Of a DNA stretch of 64,000 nucleotides, positions 47,461 through 60,459 are shown piece by piece (position 1 is the stretch's first letter; each line of letters starts with the position of its first letter). A model generated the notes under the pieces. It was given only the letters and a program-made list of their open reading frames with translations. It did not search any database and had not been told where the DNA came from. The stretch is from Cubamyces lactineus (Eukaryota > Basidiomycota > Agaricomycetes > Polyporales > Polyporaceae). Location of the stretch: contig JACDTU010000011.1 in the NCBI GenBank assembly GCA_022376465.1, forward strand, positions 930,001-994,000. Reading direction: 5' to 3'. A program made the position numbers and the translations under genes.

Positions 47461-49746
47461 AGCTCAGAGGAGTCAGGGGACCACGTAGTGTTGGTGGCGT
47501 TTTAGGAGGGTATATATGTAAAGGCGGTATTTGGGAGCCAAGGACCCAGTCGATGGGGCGATACAAGGGAGGAGCCCGTGAGCATGTAACTAGCCCTCCA
47601 GCGCTGTCAACGTCGCTCGATCGGAGCTTGGTCACGGCAGACAACCGGACGACGTGATGAGAATGAGCCCAGCTGTGTACAGGCCCAGCATGTGGCAAGA
47701 TCGGGCGAACGTCGAGAATGAAATTTGTGGATCGTGGTACTGTAAGATGGGAAGCATCCCAATGTATATGCAACGCCGATTCTCGAGCTCCCCGAGCCAA
47801 CAATTCTTAAGTTGGAACTTACCGCCCCCACGTCGTATACCCTCCTTCTGCATGAATGGGCAATCTCCGAGGCTATATGATTCAGCCTGCATCCATTGTT
47901 GACAGATTCGTTTGGTTGGGGGAGCATCCGCAACCCTGCCGTTGAACCATAGCGAAGTGGGGATCAGTGAGCTATACACCCCGAGGATGCTATGTGAATA
48001 CCTGTGCTTCTATCATAGAACACTTGCATGGTTCTGGCTTGTTCGTCGTCGCTATCAGAAGACTGCAGGTACCATCGCTTGCACTGCATCTCCACCTCTA
48101 GTAGGTGACCGAGATCCGAATGTTCAGTGCGAGTGGCCGAAAGCGCTGGCTGGAAGGTGAGGGACCACTCCTTGGCGCGGGATGGCTCACTATTGAGATT
48201 GCGACAAGTCGACGGAGCTTCTTCTCGCAAGTGTAACCAAAGCTAGGTGAGGCTACACCGAGAGGAGGATTACGAGGGTCACAGTGTAAGGCAAGAACAG
48301 CAGTGTCTGTGGGGGCTGCCGATAGTGATCAAGCTCAAGGTTTGACAGTTTACCGGTCAATACTCCGGCATACCAACTTGGGGACAAAACATACCGGTTG
48401 ATTCCCTGCTGGGCCGACCGCCGCGGAAATTACAAGAGAGGGGGAGTTGCCGGTTGGCCAACCTGAAGAGGCCAAGTTGATCTTACTGCCGACGGTGTCA
48501 CGTACCACTGGTCCACAGTCAACCACACTAAATAGTGCGGGTACTCGCGTTAACCGGTCACGACAGACCAAAAATACACAGCATTGGTTATGACCCTATA
48601 CTTACGAAGGCTTGGCTACTAGGAGTCCTTCGAGGTCGAAGCTACGAAAGCTACTCGAGGTTCACGTCCCACCTGAACAACCGGCTGCCACGGCAGGCTT
48701 CGCGCACTCTCGCGCGAGGGTTTTGACGCTAACGCTTAGGTTGTTCTTGAATGGGCTTCTGAGTACGTTTCGAGTGTTTATTCGGACTCGTAATAGCTGT
48801 GTGGTCGCCGCTCGCTGCTAAAGTGCGCATTCAGGCTCATAGTTTGGCGACTGTCTGCGTATATGCCTCGCGCGCACGGGACCGTGTTGTTCAAGGGCGT
48901 TTATCCTAGCCAAATGTAAGTTTCATATTGGCATTCATACACTCTGAACAGCTTAGCCTTTCAGTTAGCAATATGCTCCCCCCACTAGCCTATGCGCGAG
49001 TGTTAAACACCTTTGCGAGGGAGGTCGCGCGAGAGTGCGCCAAGTCTGCCGTGGCGCCGGGTGATGCGCGCCACAGCGGAGTGCAAAAGGCAGAGCCTTT
49101 CAGGTGGGATGTTAGTATTAACCTCTAGCAGGCAGACTCAAGTGTGGACGCGGGTGCGATTTTCGATCTACATCAGCACACTCGTGCAAGTTTGGCCTCC
49201 TCCCAGTTGCGGATATTCAAACGCTGATATTGATGCAATGCACGATATAACTATACATGAGGAAAAATCGTATAGATGTACTGAACTACCGGCCCATCCT
49301 CTCTACGACAGACATCGGATAGAGAAGCATGAGGGCACTAAGACGTCCGTGTTCATCTTGAACCGGCCTGACACTCGAACAACCGCGCAAAATGCTCTAA
49401 AAGAGCATTGCAGTCATGAGCAACAAGGGGAAAATGGTGGCCGGTTCGCCGCACGAAGAAGATTCGTGACCACCGCCTCCCTCTCATATAGGCCTATGTT
49501 TAGGGCAGGCCGCTCAGAGTCGATCACGAGACATACGACCCGATCAGCGTAACTTAAACCTTCGCGTTCCGCGTTGAACGTTCGCACCCCAGGCTCACTC
49601 CGTTCAGCCTCGCTCTCTTCGGCCTTGCTCTCGTTCTCTTCCCTGAGCTAGAGGTTGTCTATCTACCGACCCCATTGAGGATCTACTTGTTACCAATATC
49701 TTGGCATTCTGCCAGGAGGTCACTGTGTACGAAAACGCCTACGCAT
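47461..49746. other. Large intergenic region with a degenerate inverted repeat
   Basis: 2.3 kb with no supported gene. Holds the inverted repeat at 48668-49109. The last 150 bases are the WDR7-like promoter and leader. Confidence 0.5.
48668..49109. repeat. Imperfect inverted repeat, possible transposon relic
   Basis: The 32-nt arms at 48687-48718 and 49024-49055 match in reverse complement at about 29 of 32 positions. A second 11-nt matched block, 48668-48678 against 49099-49109 (ttcaggtggga), extends them at a different spacing. Arms flank about 305 bases. No transposase is seen; target-site duplications were not identified. Confidence 0.55.
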
Positions 49747-52700
49747 ATGACCTCCGACTCGTACGCTCTCGTTATCCCAATCTCTTTGCCGACTCACAAC
49801 GGGCAGCAACGATCTGGGAACGAGCAGCTCTTAGAGGAGAGCTTCTCTCAAAGCGCGCCATCCTGCATTGTATCTTGGGGCTATCAGGGGTCACAGGAAG
49901 GGGAGTCTCATACTGTGAATGAGCATGGCATCGTAGTAGGCTGTGGCGATGGCTCTGTCTTCGTCTTGCGACCATCTGGTCACGAAGCCGCCCCAAACAT
50001 ACCTGTTTCTGTCCCTCCGCCTATGAGCCCAACGGAGTCCATATCTTCACCCACTAGTCCTCGTCGCTATCGTGGCTTAGGGCATCCTTCCTCGCGCTCT
50101 GCATCTCCGTCTTCCGTCAAGCCGTCGCTATCCCCTTTTCAAGTTTCTCGCTCTCGTGTCGTGTCGTCTGTTTCAACGGAGTCAGCGGAGGCGCCGAAGA
50201 ACTATGTAGACTTTGATGATGAACAAGAGCGGCTCAGGGGAATGCTCAAAGGCAGAGGTAAACATCATAGACATGCCTCCACTTCTCGCACTCGCAACGA
50301 GAAAGACACGATGCCTCCGGTACAAGTTGGTGGTGCTGCTGGTGGTAGCAGCTTACGACGAGAAGATACGCGGAGCTATCTCTCCGCTGCGTTGTCACCG
50401 TCTTCCTCAACGGTTTCTCTGTCCAATCCTCCTTCCCCGACCCTCATCCCGGCTATCTCCCCTGAACCCAGCAGTGTTACTACCTGGCGCATGCGATGTC
50501 ATGTTTTCCCACCCCACTCTCGCCCTAATTCTGCCATATCTGCGCTCAAAGTACATGAAAGCGGCCGCTACTTCTCTTGCCTGCATGTTTCTGGGTAAGG
50601 ACATCAAGTCATCCGCATAGGCTCGGCAGCTGACATCTAAATTTGCAGCGGCTTATCGGTACATCGGATGTCGGACGGATGCTGTGTAATCTCGACCATG
50701 ATAGAGGCGAAGCCAAAAGCGGCGACTGGAGGAAAGGCTCAACCTACACCATCCGTTTTGTGGGTCTGGAGGAAACTGCTTGTGGCGGCGTCTGAAGAGG
50801 TGCGCTCGCCCGCCCTCGGTGGCCATCGTCCACTAATTAGACCATCTTCTGTGTGCACATGTATGACAGTCAATCATCTTATTCGCATGTGCATCTCCGG
50901 ACGAACTGTATCCTATGAACCAGTTTATGGATACAACTTCCGGCAACTCCGACAGTCAATCGGTGCTTGTTGCGTATGAGCTGTGCTTTGGACCGCAAGC
51001 CGATGAAGCGAGTCTACTGTACTTGGGGCAGTGGTACATGAACGGACCCTTGAATTCTATAGGATTAAGGGCGGAGCATGACCGTGGGTAGCCTCGCCCA
51101 GTCCCGTCCATATGGCGTCCTGACAACCTGAGCCTACAAGATTCCATCACTCTTTTCTACGCAAACCCTAATGGCCACTTTGTTTCGCGCTCAATCAGGG
51201 TGAACGATCCCCCGTCATCGCCTTTAGAGCTACCAGACTCGCATTCGTCTACCCATCTCCCTCTGCCCAATCCGTTCAAGGCTCTCAAAGCGCTCTCGAC
51301 TGAGAATGTCATCGAGACTGCCACTCAGACCGTCCCGGAACGTATCGAATTCGGAGCGGAGGTTGACCATGGAACGCTCGGCTTGACAGAGATGGTTCTT
51401 GGTCTCCGTGCGCATGATGTGGATGATAGAGAAGCACGGCTGTGCGCATGGTCCGAGCACGAGCTTCTGGTACGTTTCTGTGTCAGCAGTCGGCTATTAT
51501 GCTAATCGTGTGCACGCACAGATAGCGAGATGGAAGCAGAATGTGGTCGAGAGGTTCCCTGCTTTCGGCGCCGCCGGAATCCAGGATGCACGTTGGATTA
51601 GCCATGAATCCTTCTCTGTGCTTCACGCGGTGCGCTGCCTTCGACTGCGGATCTCTGTGCTTCACGCGGTGCGCTGCCTTCGACTGCGGATCTCTGTGCT
51701 TAGAAGTACTGATAAGCGGCCCAGGACCATCTCGCGCTGTATAGCATCTTGCACGCAGCGAATGGCGACAAAGGTTCTAGCGTGCAGCAGTATGTCGCCC
51801 CGTACTTCAGCTGTCTTCCAGAACTTGATGTAATGTCAGGGCCAAGCTGCTTCATACGACTCCATTGTCTTCGTATGACACAGCATCGATCGTGCCCGGA
51901 GGACATGTTCTCTCGACACGCGTGAAGAACGGTCGTCGGCGCATTCACTTCATTTCCGTAGATCCGTCCGAGGCCCCTTCTGAGAGCCCGAAGACACGTA
52001 CGCTATGGAAAGCACGTTCCGATGCCTTCGCTTCTCCGTCCAGGTCTCGCATCTCTTCGTTACTTCCCCCGGAACTGGACGCAATCGTCATCGGCTACGG
52101 TATGTGCCACCCCTACCTAGATAGCAGAACCCTACTCACGAGAACCCAGCCGATGGCCGTCTTTGTCGGTCTTCGTTGCTTAGTTTAGCGCAGAACGACA
52201 GCGTGACAAATCAGACCTCCGATTTCTCTCTTCCTGGAGCCATACTCGCTCTCGATGTCGTCACCAATGCAAGAACAGGGGAACGAATAGTCGTAGGTGG
52301 AGCGGACGATGGAACCATTGCGATGTGGTCCCTTGAGTAGGCCTCTCTTAGAAGCTATGCAGCGTTCTTTGGCTCACTATATGCGCCCTGTAGTACCCTC
52401 AAGCTATACGCGAGATGGACGATGTTCACCACGCCGCTAGCGCGTACAATCTCTTTGCACGACGAGAAGATGGGCCGGCTACATGGATGCATACTATGTG
52501 TATCGCAAGACGGTACAATCGCCGTGGTTGCGGTGGACGGCTTCCAATTGTATGTGATCTCTCTGAGACTCGCGGTCCGTTGTTTACCCCTATCTAGCGT
52601 ATACCTTGTGCCTGCATCCGCTGCGCCCTTGGCGCGGATATGTCTGAGCGAAGACAACCTTCTTCTGGTCTACACCGACGGTCGGGCACGGCTGTGGGAT

Positions 52701-54915
52701 TCCAAGACGCGGGAGTTCTGGCGGTCAATGAGCATCGAGAAGGCCGAAGAGCTTGTGCAACAGGGCGGTTGGTTCGAATGGTATATCCCCATTGAATATT
52801 CATGGTCGTATTTCACCTGACCCTATTACGTAGGGACATCGTCAACACGATCGAGAAGACGTCCGCGCTTTCTTCGTCTCATCGCGCATCACTCGACGCA
52901 GGTAGTTACCGTGTCTGAATTCATAGTAGCTGAACAGACGCTGACTTATATGGGCCTTGTACAGCATCCACGCTCCTAGTAGACATCCCGGCCCTCTTGA
53001 GGCAGCTGTCCGGAAGCCCCGCGCTCGCCGACCCAGGTAGCGCAGTGCTCGATCGCGGGGCTAAACTTGCACATGCGCGGGTCTTGTTGTCGATGCTGTT
53101 GACCTGCGGTATTAGTGAGGGAATTGACACAATATGCTCGGAAGGACTATCCATTAAGGCGGCTTCAGCGACACTGGGGGTAGCTAGGTATGGACCATTA
53201 TATGAATCCCTGCGTCCGTGATTGACTCGAAGGGTACGCAGCCCGGATACTTTATCGGTGGTGCCACAGCCGAACGCGGCGAGCGTATGGACGTTGTCTC
53301 CGGAGGCATCAGCAGATCGTGCTTTGGCAATCTTGTCGTTATTGCATTTCCTCGCACAGTTCGAAGGTATGCGAGTAGCGCAAGATTTACATCGTTGGCT
53401 GATGTCCCCCAGACCTCGCGCAGGATGCAAGCACAGTCATCACGTTTTACGCTGCTTCTATCGGCCAGCTGGTCCCCGACTACCAACCTCCAAGTCTTCC
53501 GCGCCTCGCTCACCATATGCTTCACACACAGAGTAAGTGACATAGTCATTCTCCGAGCTCATTGAGTTGGAATGAGTGCTTCATTCGATAGCGGCCGAGG
53601 TGCGACATGCTGTACGCCTGCTGCTCGACGCTAGTGTAGCGCGGTTGTCGGATACGGAGACGACTGAGCTCGTGGAGACATGGCAGCGATATTGTATGTC
53701 CGACCTTGTTCTCCAGTATATGCGATGGTTCTAACTAGAAACAGTGCCCCACATAGCGGCCGACAAAGAGCGGGATTCCTCGCGGAGCGCAAAAGCGTTG
53801 TGTATATGCGGCTTTATCGCTGTAGACAAATACAGCCTCCTCCCCACAAGGTACGAGTTGATGTCAAGCATGCATGCCGTCGCAATATTCTAACCACCAG
53901 GCTGTAGTACGCTTACCGATATTGCGAAGTCTATCGCGGTCTATCTCCACGACGAAACTTCTCCACACCGGTCTCTCGCCATCGACCTCTGCTCTCGCGG
54001 CTTCCAGGTCTGGCAACAGTACGTCGATGCCGTCGAGATGCTCCGCGCCCTCTTCACGCTTGCAACGACGACCAAGAAAGAGGCGATCTCCGTCCCGAAT
54101 ATCGGTGTTCAGGCGCGTGTAGCGGTGCTCCATATTGCGGCGAACAACACACCGCTGTTCATGACAACGCTCGCGCTCGATATCCTGCATCCGCGCAGTG
54201 TGCAGCACCGGAAGTCGGTCATGCAGTTGGTCATATTCCTCATCCGCAAGAAGCCCCTCGTCTTATACAGCAATCTGCCACGACTGGTCGAGGCGATCGT
54301 GAAATCGCTAGACCCGAACTCGAGTGCGAGTAGAGACGCGGTTTTAGACTCTGCCACGGAGATTCTCAGCCATATAGTCCAGACGTGCGCACCCATCCTC
54401 GTCAACCGCTCCGTGTATGCTGACCCATCGCCTCCCTTTAGCTTCCCAACCGTTGATTTCCACATGGGTTCGCAGCGCTTGGCCGTAGGCACGAGCGAGG
54501 GCGCTGTGGTCATGTACGACCTCAAGACTGCTACTCGTCTATACGTCCTCGAGGGTCACAAGAAACGAACGACGGCATGCAGCTTCTCTCCGGACGGCCG
54601 ACGCCTTGTCACGCTGTCCTTGGAAGAGTCAGACGTGCTTGTCTGGAAAGTCGGGTCGAGCTTTACTAGCTTCTTTTTGCCGGGCGCGCCCCCGCGACAA
54701 GGTCATAGTGGGTCTGAACCGTTCAAGACCCTGAACTTCCATATTGGTGATGCAGGTCAGCATTCGCGCACCATATTAAGGGTTCTTGCTCATGATGAAA
54801 CGTACCAGCCCATATGAGCATTGAGGCCACTCTGGTCAACGTACATTTTGAGTGGACCGCCGATCGAAGCGTCAAGCTGAAGATCAAAGACACCACGCTT
54901 ACCTTCAGTACATAG
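49747..54915 (+). CDS. WDR7 / rabconnectin-3 beta-like WD40 protein
   Basis: Large WD40 scaffold. WDR7 partners DMXL/Rav1-type proteins in V-ATPase assembly. The start (MTSDSYALVIPISLPTHNG) is chosen because it precedes the family opening and the first blade HGIVVGCGDGSVFVLRPS. A Ser/Pro-rich insert follows (50000-50460), then blades at RLHGCILCVSQDGTIAVVAV and ICLSEDNLLLVYTDGRARLW (near 52650). A helical region (53050-54400) contains LHFLAQFE and VLHIAANNTPLFMTTLAL. The last WD pair is RLAVGTSEGAVVMYDLKTA and TACSFSPDGRRLVTLSLEE, VLVWKVGSS. About 17 introns. Two intron points are less sure: the doubled donor at 51630/51669 and the exon end near 51830. The protein is about 1300 residues if intact. 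Confidence 0.65.
51613..51701 (+). repeat. 39-bp tandem duplication across a splice donor
   Basis: Two full copies (51613-51651, 51652-51690) and an 11-nt partial third. Each copy contains the donor CGCG|GTGCGC, at 51630 and 51669. Using the first donor gives a 95-nt intron to the acceptor at 51724; using the second gives 56 nt, typical here. The 39 nt between the donors are in frame with no stop. Confidence 0.85.
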
Positions 54916-55191
54916 TACACCAATATCCGAAGCACTGCTCATCTAGGACAATACGTTCGAATATGCTTATATGTACAGCAATCACAAGATGCGATGCTAG
55001 ATGGTATGATACGTGATGGAGAATATGTTGCGGCTAGAAAACGACGAAGAATGGAGAGCATAGCAGTGACGAAGCCAGAATACGGAACGAACCTCTATCT
55101 CTAATGAACCCAAAGCAATTGCGAGGCAGTACAAACGCAGGTACAAGTACAACTCATGACGGTCGTGACAATTCCAAGGTCCCACAGGCAC

Positions 55192-58100
55192 TCACACATG
55201 ACGGTCGCTCCCGTTCCCCTCATCGCCGCTCGAATCACGGCTCTCCTCCGGAACGCGTGTAGCGGTCCAAGGCGGGGTATGCTTCGTGTCCTTCGACTCC
55301 CTCCTCTCTTCCACGATCAGACTGATTGTGCGTGTCCGCAGACGCATGCGCGTCGCCAGCTCATCCGGGTCATGCAGTGTCTGGGGGAACTGGGGGTGTT
55401 CTTCCTGGCCGTCTGTGCGCTTCTCGGTCTCGCCCGTATTCTCTGCGTGCTCCCGAGTTTGGGAGTGGATCGCGAGAAATTCGCTCGGCATGAGCACGGC
55501 GCGGTCGAGCGCGACAGGCAGCCCGCGATGGCGTCCGCGTACCATGACAACGCAAACGACGAGCTTTGATAACGTGTGCATCTCGCCAGACAACGAGTAG
55601 TTGCGCTAGAGCGAATATGAGTATATCATACATGATACCCCATGTTAATACTTACCCCAGGTATGCCGAGTGATAGTCCGACAGTGCCGTAGGCCGACAC
55701 AAGCTCGAATACTGGTGGCCAAGAATTAGTACAGTGCCAGCACTCAGAGCCTGAAGTAACTGACTCAGCGCAAAGATGGTAAAGTATGACTGCTTGCTTG
55801 GGTCTATGAGGTTGGCACGCTTAGGTGACGTAGTAAGTTTCAAGCATGTTACTAGCTTCGGTAGAAGCTCGACATACCTCGACAATGCACAAGATGAATA
55901 GAGATAGTGCCAGCCACCACATATCTGCGGGAAATATTGAGCTCGATACGACCCATATTGTCAACATGGACGTACCGAACGACAGCTGTCTTCGCGCGTG
56001 CCGCATGAGGTACCGGCCCCAGATCTCGACGCGAGACTCAGAAGGTCGGTTCCAATGCGCGTCATCGTCGAGCTCGTCCTCATCTAGCGTGTCACTCCTG
56101 TAGATCCCGAGTGACTTTTCTTCGTATACGTTGGTGGCGCGGACGCTGCCAAAGAGGGTCAGAAGCACTGACAAGCATGCTACAAAGTTCGGTGCGGCAC
56201 CTCATGGCTATAGGGAATATAGCGATGTACATCATGATAACAGAAAGGACCCTAGTGGCGGAAGAGTTCAGTACGGCATGACCGATGAGGTGAAGATGAT
56301 GCGCGTACTGCACGGCGGGCATGAGGGACGACATGGGGATCGGCTGGTACCCGGCGTTTCTACATGCGGCTGCGTCCAAGATAGCGTCGATGAACTTAAC
56401 GCCAAAAGGAAGTGATTCTGTAGCCGGGTTGCCGATGTCGAGCACCAGGTAGAAGAAGAGGTTGGTACAGCTTTGAAGTACGTTATGATCAGCAATCGGG
56501 CCCGCGAACGTAAATCCACGTACTTGAGAAGCATCATTATGCCGAGAAGTAGCCATGTCTGCCGAGCAGGGAAGAGGTAGATCGTACATCTCCGAGGATG
56601 ATCTAGGAGGAAGTGGAGGGACTCCTTGGTCCGTGAGCGTCCAGGGAACTTGGACAGGAGCCATCTGAAATGGAGTAAGAGTCTATCAATGTGTCGTGAT
56701 TGAGAACGACTCACATGAAGAGACGAAGACTATAGTAACGCATCAGGGAGGGTCGAATGAGTGAGCGAATCTGACGCGGTGTGATCTGTACTTACAAGAT
56801 GGGCTGTGGCGATGTCAGAGCGCGATGAAGAATCATATGGTTACAAAAGCACATACCAAACATGTATTCCCGGCGAGGACACAAATCAAGATGAAGATTA
56901 TCATAGGGTATGCCGTCTGAAATGGCACCATGTTCTGGTCCACTAGCGACATCCCTGTACAGCACCATCAGTGACATTCGTCTACCTTCGCACATGGAGT
57001 GGACTTGCCAGTGTTTGCCCAAGCTCCGACCACTTGGAAGGCCGAGAACCTATCGACATGTCATTTAACAAAGCCACGCGGTAGTATAGATCATAACCAC
57101 TCACCATACGGGGTTGATGTCTTTGTGCTGAAGAGGAGGGTGGAAATTCTCTTGCCATTTAGGAAGTAGCATGTACGGTGCGGTGACAACGAACGAGATA
57201 CCAAGGAGCCCAACATAATACTGGAAATAGACACACAATTAGCTGCAGCTCTTATTAGTTGGAGAAGACCTACCGCAGGTATGATCCATAACAGGGAAGA
57301 GAGAGCGCGATATTCGACACCGCCAAGTTCTTCGATGTTCGCCGCTGTAAGGCCGTGGAAAGTCGAGTTGCGTCTCACGGTAGCGCTAAAACTGAGATAC
57401 GGAACGCGCTTCACGTGCCCGGAAGCTGGAGCATCCACGTCCTGTGGAACCAACGTCTCCGTTCTCGGAACAGTGAACGTGCGCGTGAGGTTACTCTGCA
57501 GCTTGGGTGCTGCACGACGGATGATTCGCGCGAACACATCTCGAGGACCAGGGAAACCTCCGAAGTCGTCTTCCTGGGATACTGCTGGGTCGGTGGTGGG
57601 AGGAATGGATGACCTGAGGGATCGACGACTCGCTGGGCGCCTGAGCACCTCGACCCCAGTTGCGTCAGCTCGATGCTCCGACGTCAGTCTATGCGCATGA
57701 GACCCCATGGGATCGATAAGGTGAGGAGCGACATCGAGGCGGCGGACCATATCGGCACGCAAGCCGACTCTCGAGTCCTTGTTGTGGCTCGATCTCCTAG
57801 ATGTGCTGGGCTTGGATACGTCGGATGCACTGCCATCCCTTTCTTTCTTCAGACGAGCTAGAGTTTCTCGGATGTGGCGTAGCGATGGAGGCATGTCGTC
57901 CAGCGAGTGACCGGTGTGGTCTCGCTCCAGCTCTGCGGCTACAATATGCCGCAGATTGCGGAGAAAGTACCATCTGCAAGTTCTTTGTCACTCCTGGTCG
58001 AGGGAAGTATGTGTATTTATAATCACCTTCGTACGAGTACCACCACCCAAGCGACGAAAGCCTATTGAGATGTGTTAGTGCACCGATGGCATGTGCACTA

Positions 58101-58424
58101 CGATTACTGATCCATCTCACCTGGTTACCGACAATCTCGAGGATGACGAGAATGACTTGCTGCCAGACGGTCAAGGAGCTAAGATCAACGGTGACGAGGC
58201 CTGTACCCGTCGCGCCGCTGATAGATATATACAAAGAATCCACGAACTTGATGGGGAACTCTCCGTTGCTCGCCCATAGGATAGTGGCCCCGAACAAAGG
58301 AAAGAAGATGCTAGGCAGTCATGTCAAACGCGGGTTACCTAGGGGACCTAAAAGCATGTACTCACAACGCCAGAAGATGTATTCTGTAAAAATTGAGGCT
58401 ATCTTTGATGTACGACCAAGGCAT
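55192..58424 (-). CDS. TRK-type high-affinity potassium transporter
   Basis: Plasma-membrane K+ uptake channel-like transporter (Trk1/Trk2). Start MPWSYIKDSLNFYRIHL. The first pore region is IKFVDSLYISISGATGTGLVTVDLSSLTVWQQVIL with a Gly at the selectivity position (TGTGL), then AFVAWVVVLVRR and WYFLRNLRHIVAAELERD. A long hydrophilic loop (57890-57300) is typical of Trk1. Further landmarks are VWFSAFQVVGAWANTGMSLV, the loop RTKESLHFLLDHPRRCTIYL, and SYFTIFALVFELVSAYGTVG, the last pore loop (SAYGTVGLSLG). It ends with a charged, Ser/Glu-rich tail (55560-55200). About 12 introns. No break seen. Confidence 0.88.
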
Positions 58425-59165
58425 GTCCGGTCACCGGTCTTGGGCTTGAGCAGCCACCAATCGAGCTCCCTTCGCGCGAAGCGGAGGCTTGCCTGCTAGA
58501 GGGGCTGCAAATACAGACCTGCAGCTGGAGGAGACAGTCAGAGACAGGGTCAACGAAATTGATGATTATCGCGAACGCAAGCCGACGATGGGACGATACG
58601 AAGAAAGCGGGGGCCGTTCAGGGAGGGCAGCCACTACCTTTGACAATGGCTTAAACGCGAGCCACTGGCAATATTAGCACCACGTGACTGACCTGAGAAG
58701 CGCATGCGGCCCTTAATGTCTGGTTGAGGGTGCTTCTGGACGACTTCCACCCCAGCTCAAAGCGCGGAGCGATACCACGGACGAGAGGGAGTCCAATTTC
58801 TAGTGCCAACTTGCAGAACATTCACCTGAAAGACGCCGTACTCTCTGCACCCCTAGTTTGGCAGCGTGCGGAAGCCAATAGCTTTGAATCCTAACACGGA
58901 CAAACAACGCCCGACATATAGCAAGTGGGTGGCACGAGCACCTTCGCAGCACTCGTACAACAATGCCACAGAGTATTGGACACCCAGAAATCGGTCTCCG
59001 AGTAATCAGGAGGCTCACACAAGCGTCCGCATGCCGTCAGAGCATTAACAGTGCCATCTTCAGTACAGGGTTTCATAGATTGTTTAGGTTCCGTCTGAAT
59101 GATTCGATATAGATAACACGATGAAATCTGAAGTTGATCACTAACAGTGAGAGGGAAAAAGCTTA
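58425..59165. other. Intergenic, no supported gene
   Basis: 741 bases between TRK and tRNA-Leu. Short frames only. Confidence 0.5.
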
Positions 59166-59256
59166 TGACGACAGTGGGATTCGAACCCACGCCCGTGAGG
59201 ACCAGATTGGACAAATATCCTGATTCTGGCGCCTTAGACCGCTCGGCCATATCGCC
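59166..59256 (-). tRNA. tRNA-Leu(CAG) with an 11-nt intron
   Basis: Reading from 59256 down: acceptor GGCGATA, D arm GCCGAGCGGTCTAAGGC, anticodon stem CCAGA with TCTGG, and anticodon CAG with T33 before it. After G37 an 11-nt insert (ATATTTGTCCA) lies in the canonical tRNA intron position. The variable arm follows, and the T arm is GTGGG TTCGAAT CCCAC. The 3' strand TGTCGTC pairs with the acceptor stem (two G-U wobbles), discriminator A. CCA is not encoded, as in eukaryotes. Confidence 0.95.
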
Positions 59257-60459
59257 ATGTTACATGACAAACTGACAAAATCAATGTACACAGTCAAATG
59301 ATTGCCGATGTCGCCTGGGCTGCGGCAACGTGCCACGGTATGTGCGATTCTTCGCCTTTCTTCGCGCCTAGTACAGTATATGATTCGATTCGTAACTCGT
59401 TGTGCCCGTTCCAACCCCCAACATTGTCGATCCAGATCGCTCAGACTAGCGACTCTCAAACAAGACTTATTGACGTGCCCTGCTAGGCCCTCTCGGTTGG
59501 GGTGATTCTATACCAGTACTCGGCTGTACACTAATAACACTAACAGTATCAAGTACGGAGAGTTCTTCCGATGTGGTTGGTCCAATCTCGAGTGGCGTGA
59601 CAGAGTACTCGGTGCCAGAGCCCCCAGTAGATTAAACTACTACCGGTAACCGCTGTCGAGATACTTGAGTTCACCCTGCCCCCTGGGGACCAGTATGGTG
59701 GTCGTGGTCATGAGAACAAGAGTAGCCGGAGATCAGGCTGCCGGACAATGTCAAGAAGATGACGCTGTCGCTTGTATGCTAAATACGAGCGAAAGTCCCA
59801 TGACGAGATCAGCGGAAGCGTTGCAGCGAGGTACGCTCTCTTGTGATTTGCGTGCGGTATGAATGACATGAAATCAAAACTGATATAGGTTAGGCAGCCT
59901 TTGCGAGGCGTTACTCGTGTTCTGCCTCGAGACCTGTCGCGGTATTGTCGGGTCCAATTCTCGTCTCTCGTGAACACTGGCATCATGATCAGCGCCTCTA
60001 GGACCTCGCGACTTCCGCTATTCCAAGACCACTGCCACATTCTGGCAGGTTCGTCAGCCGTGAACAATGATGCATCGTGCCATGACTATGACCGAGCCGC
60101 ATGTCCGTGTACATCCGTTCAAATTCAGCTCGCTGTGCGTCACACCCAGTACGGGAACAATGTGCCTTCGCATATTTGCCCGCCGCATGCCGTACTGTTC
60201 GTGTGACCTTCTCGTCCTCTGTCCCGCTATGCCCAGGTCTGTGATTTCCTGTGGTTCTCATGCCTCACCATACGGTCCATGATTGGGACCCGTATGCGCG
60301 GATGGTGTAATATTTGACTTTCGCAAGCTGCGGCCTTGACAGTTGCGTGCATGCAATAACCCTTCCTTCCTGCTCGGCTGTTAGCCGTTCGGGTGCATAT
60401 AAGCCGTGTGCCCACAAGTTCGTGGGGGGCGAGGCCCACCTAGCCGTCTTCCTCACAGG
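59257..60459. promoter_or_regulatory. Intergenic region and carboxylesterase promoter
   Basis: 1.2 kb without a supported gene. The TATAAGC box at 60396-60404 is the only element called. Confidence 0.45.
60396..60404 (+). promoter_or_regulatory. TATA box of the carboxylesterase
   Basis: catataagc, 56-64 nt before the ATG at 60460; shares TATAAGC with three other secreted-enzyme genes here. Confidence 0.55.

Noticed and set aside
48340..48570. Possible LTR with several accggt words
   Set aside because: No TG...CA pair, no second copy and no target-site duplication found by eye.
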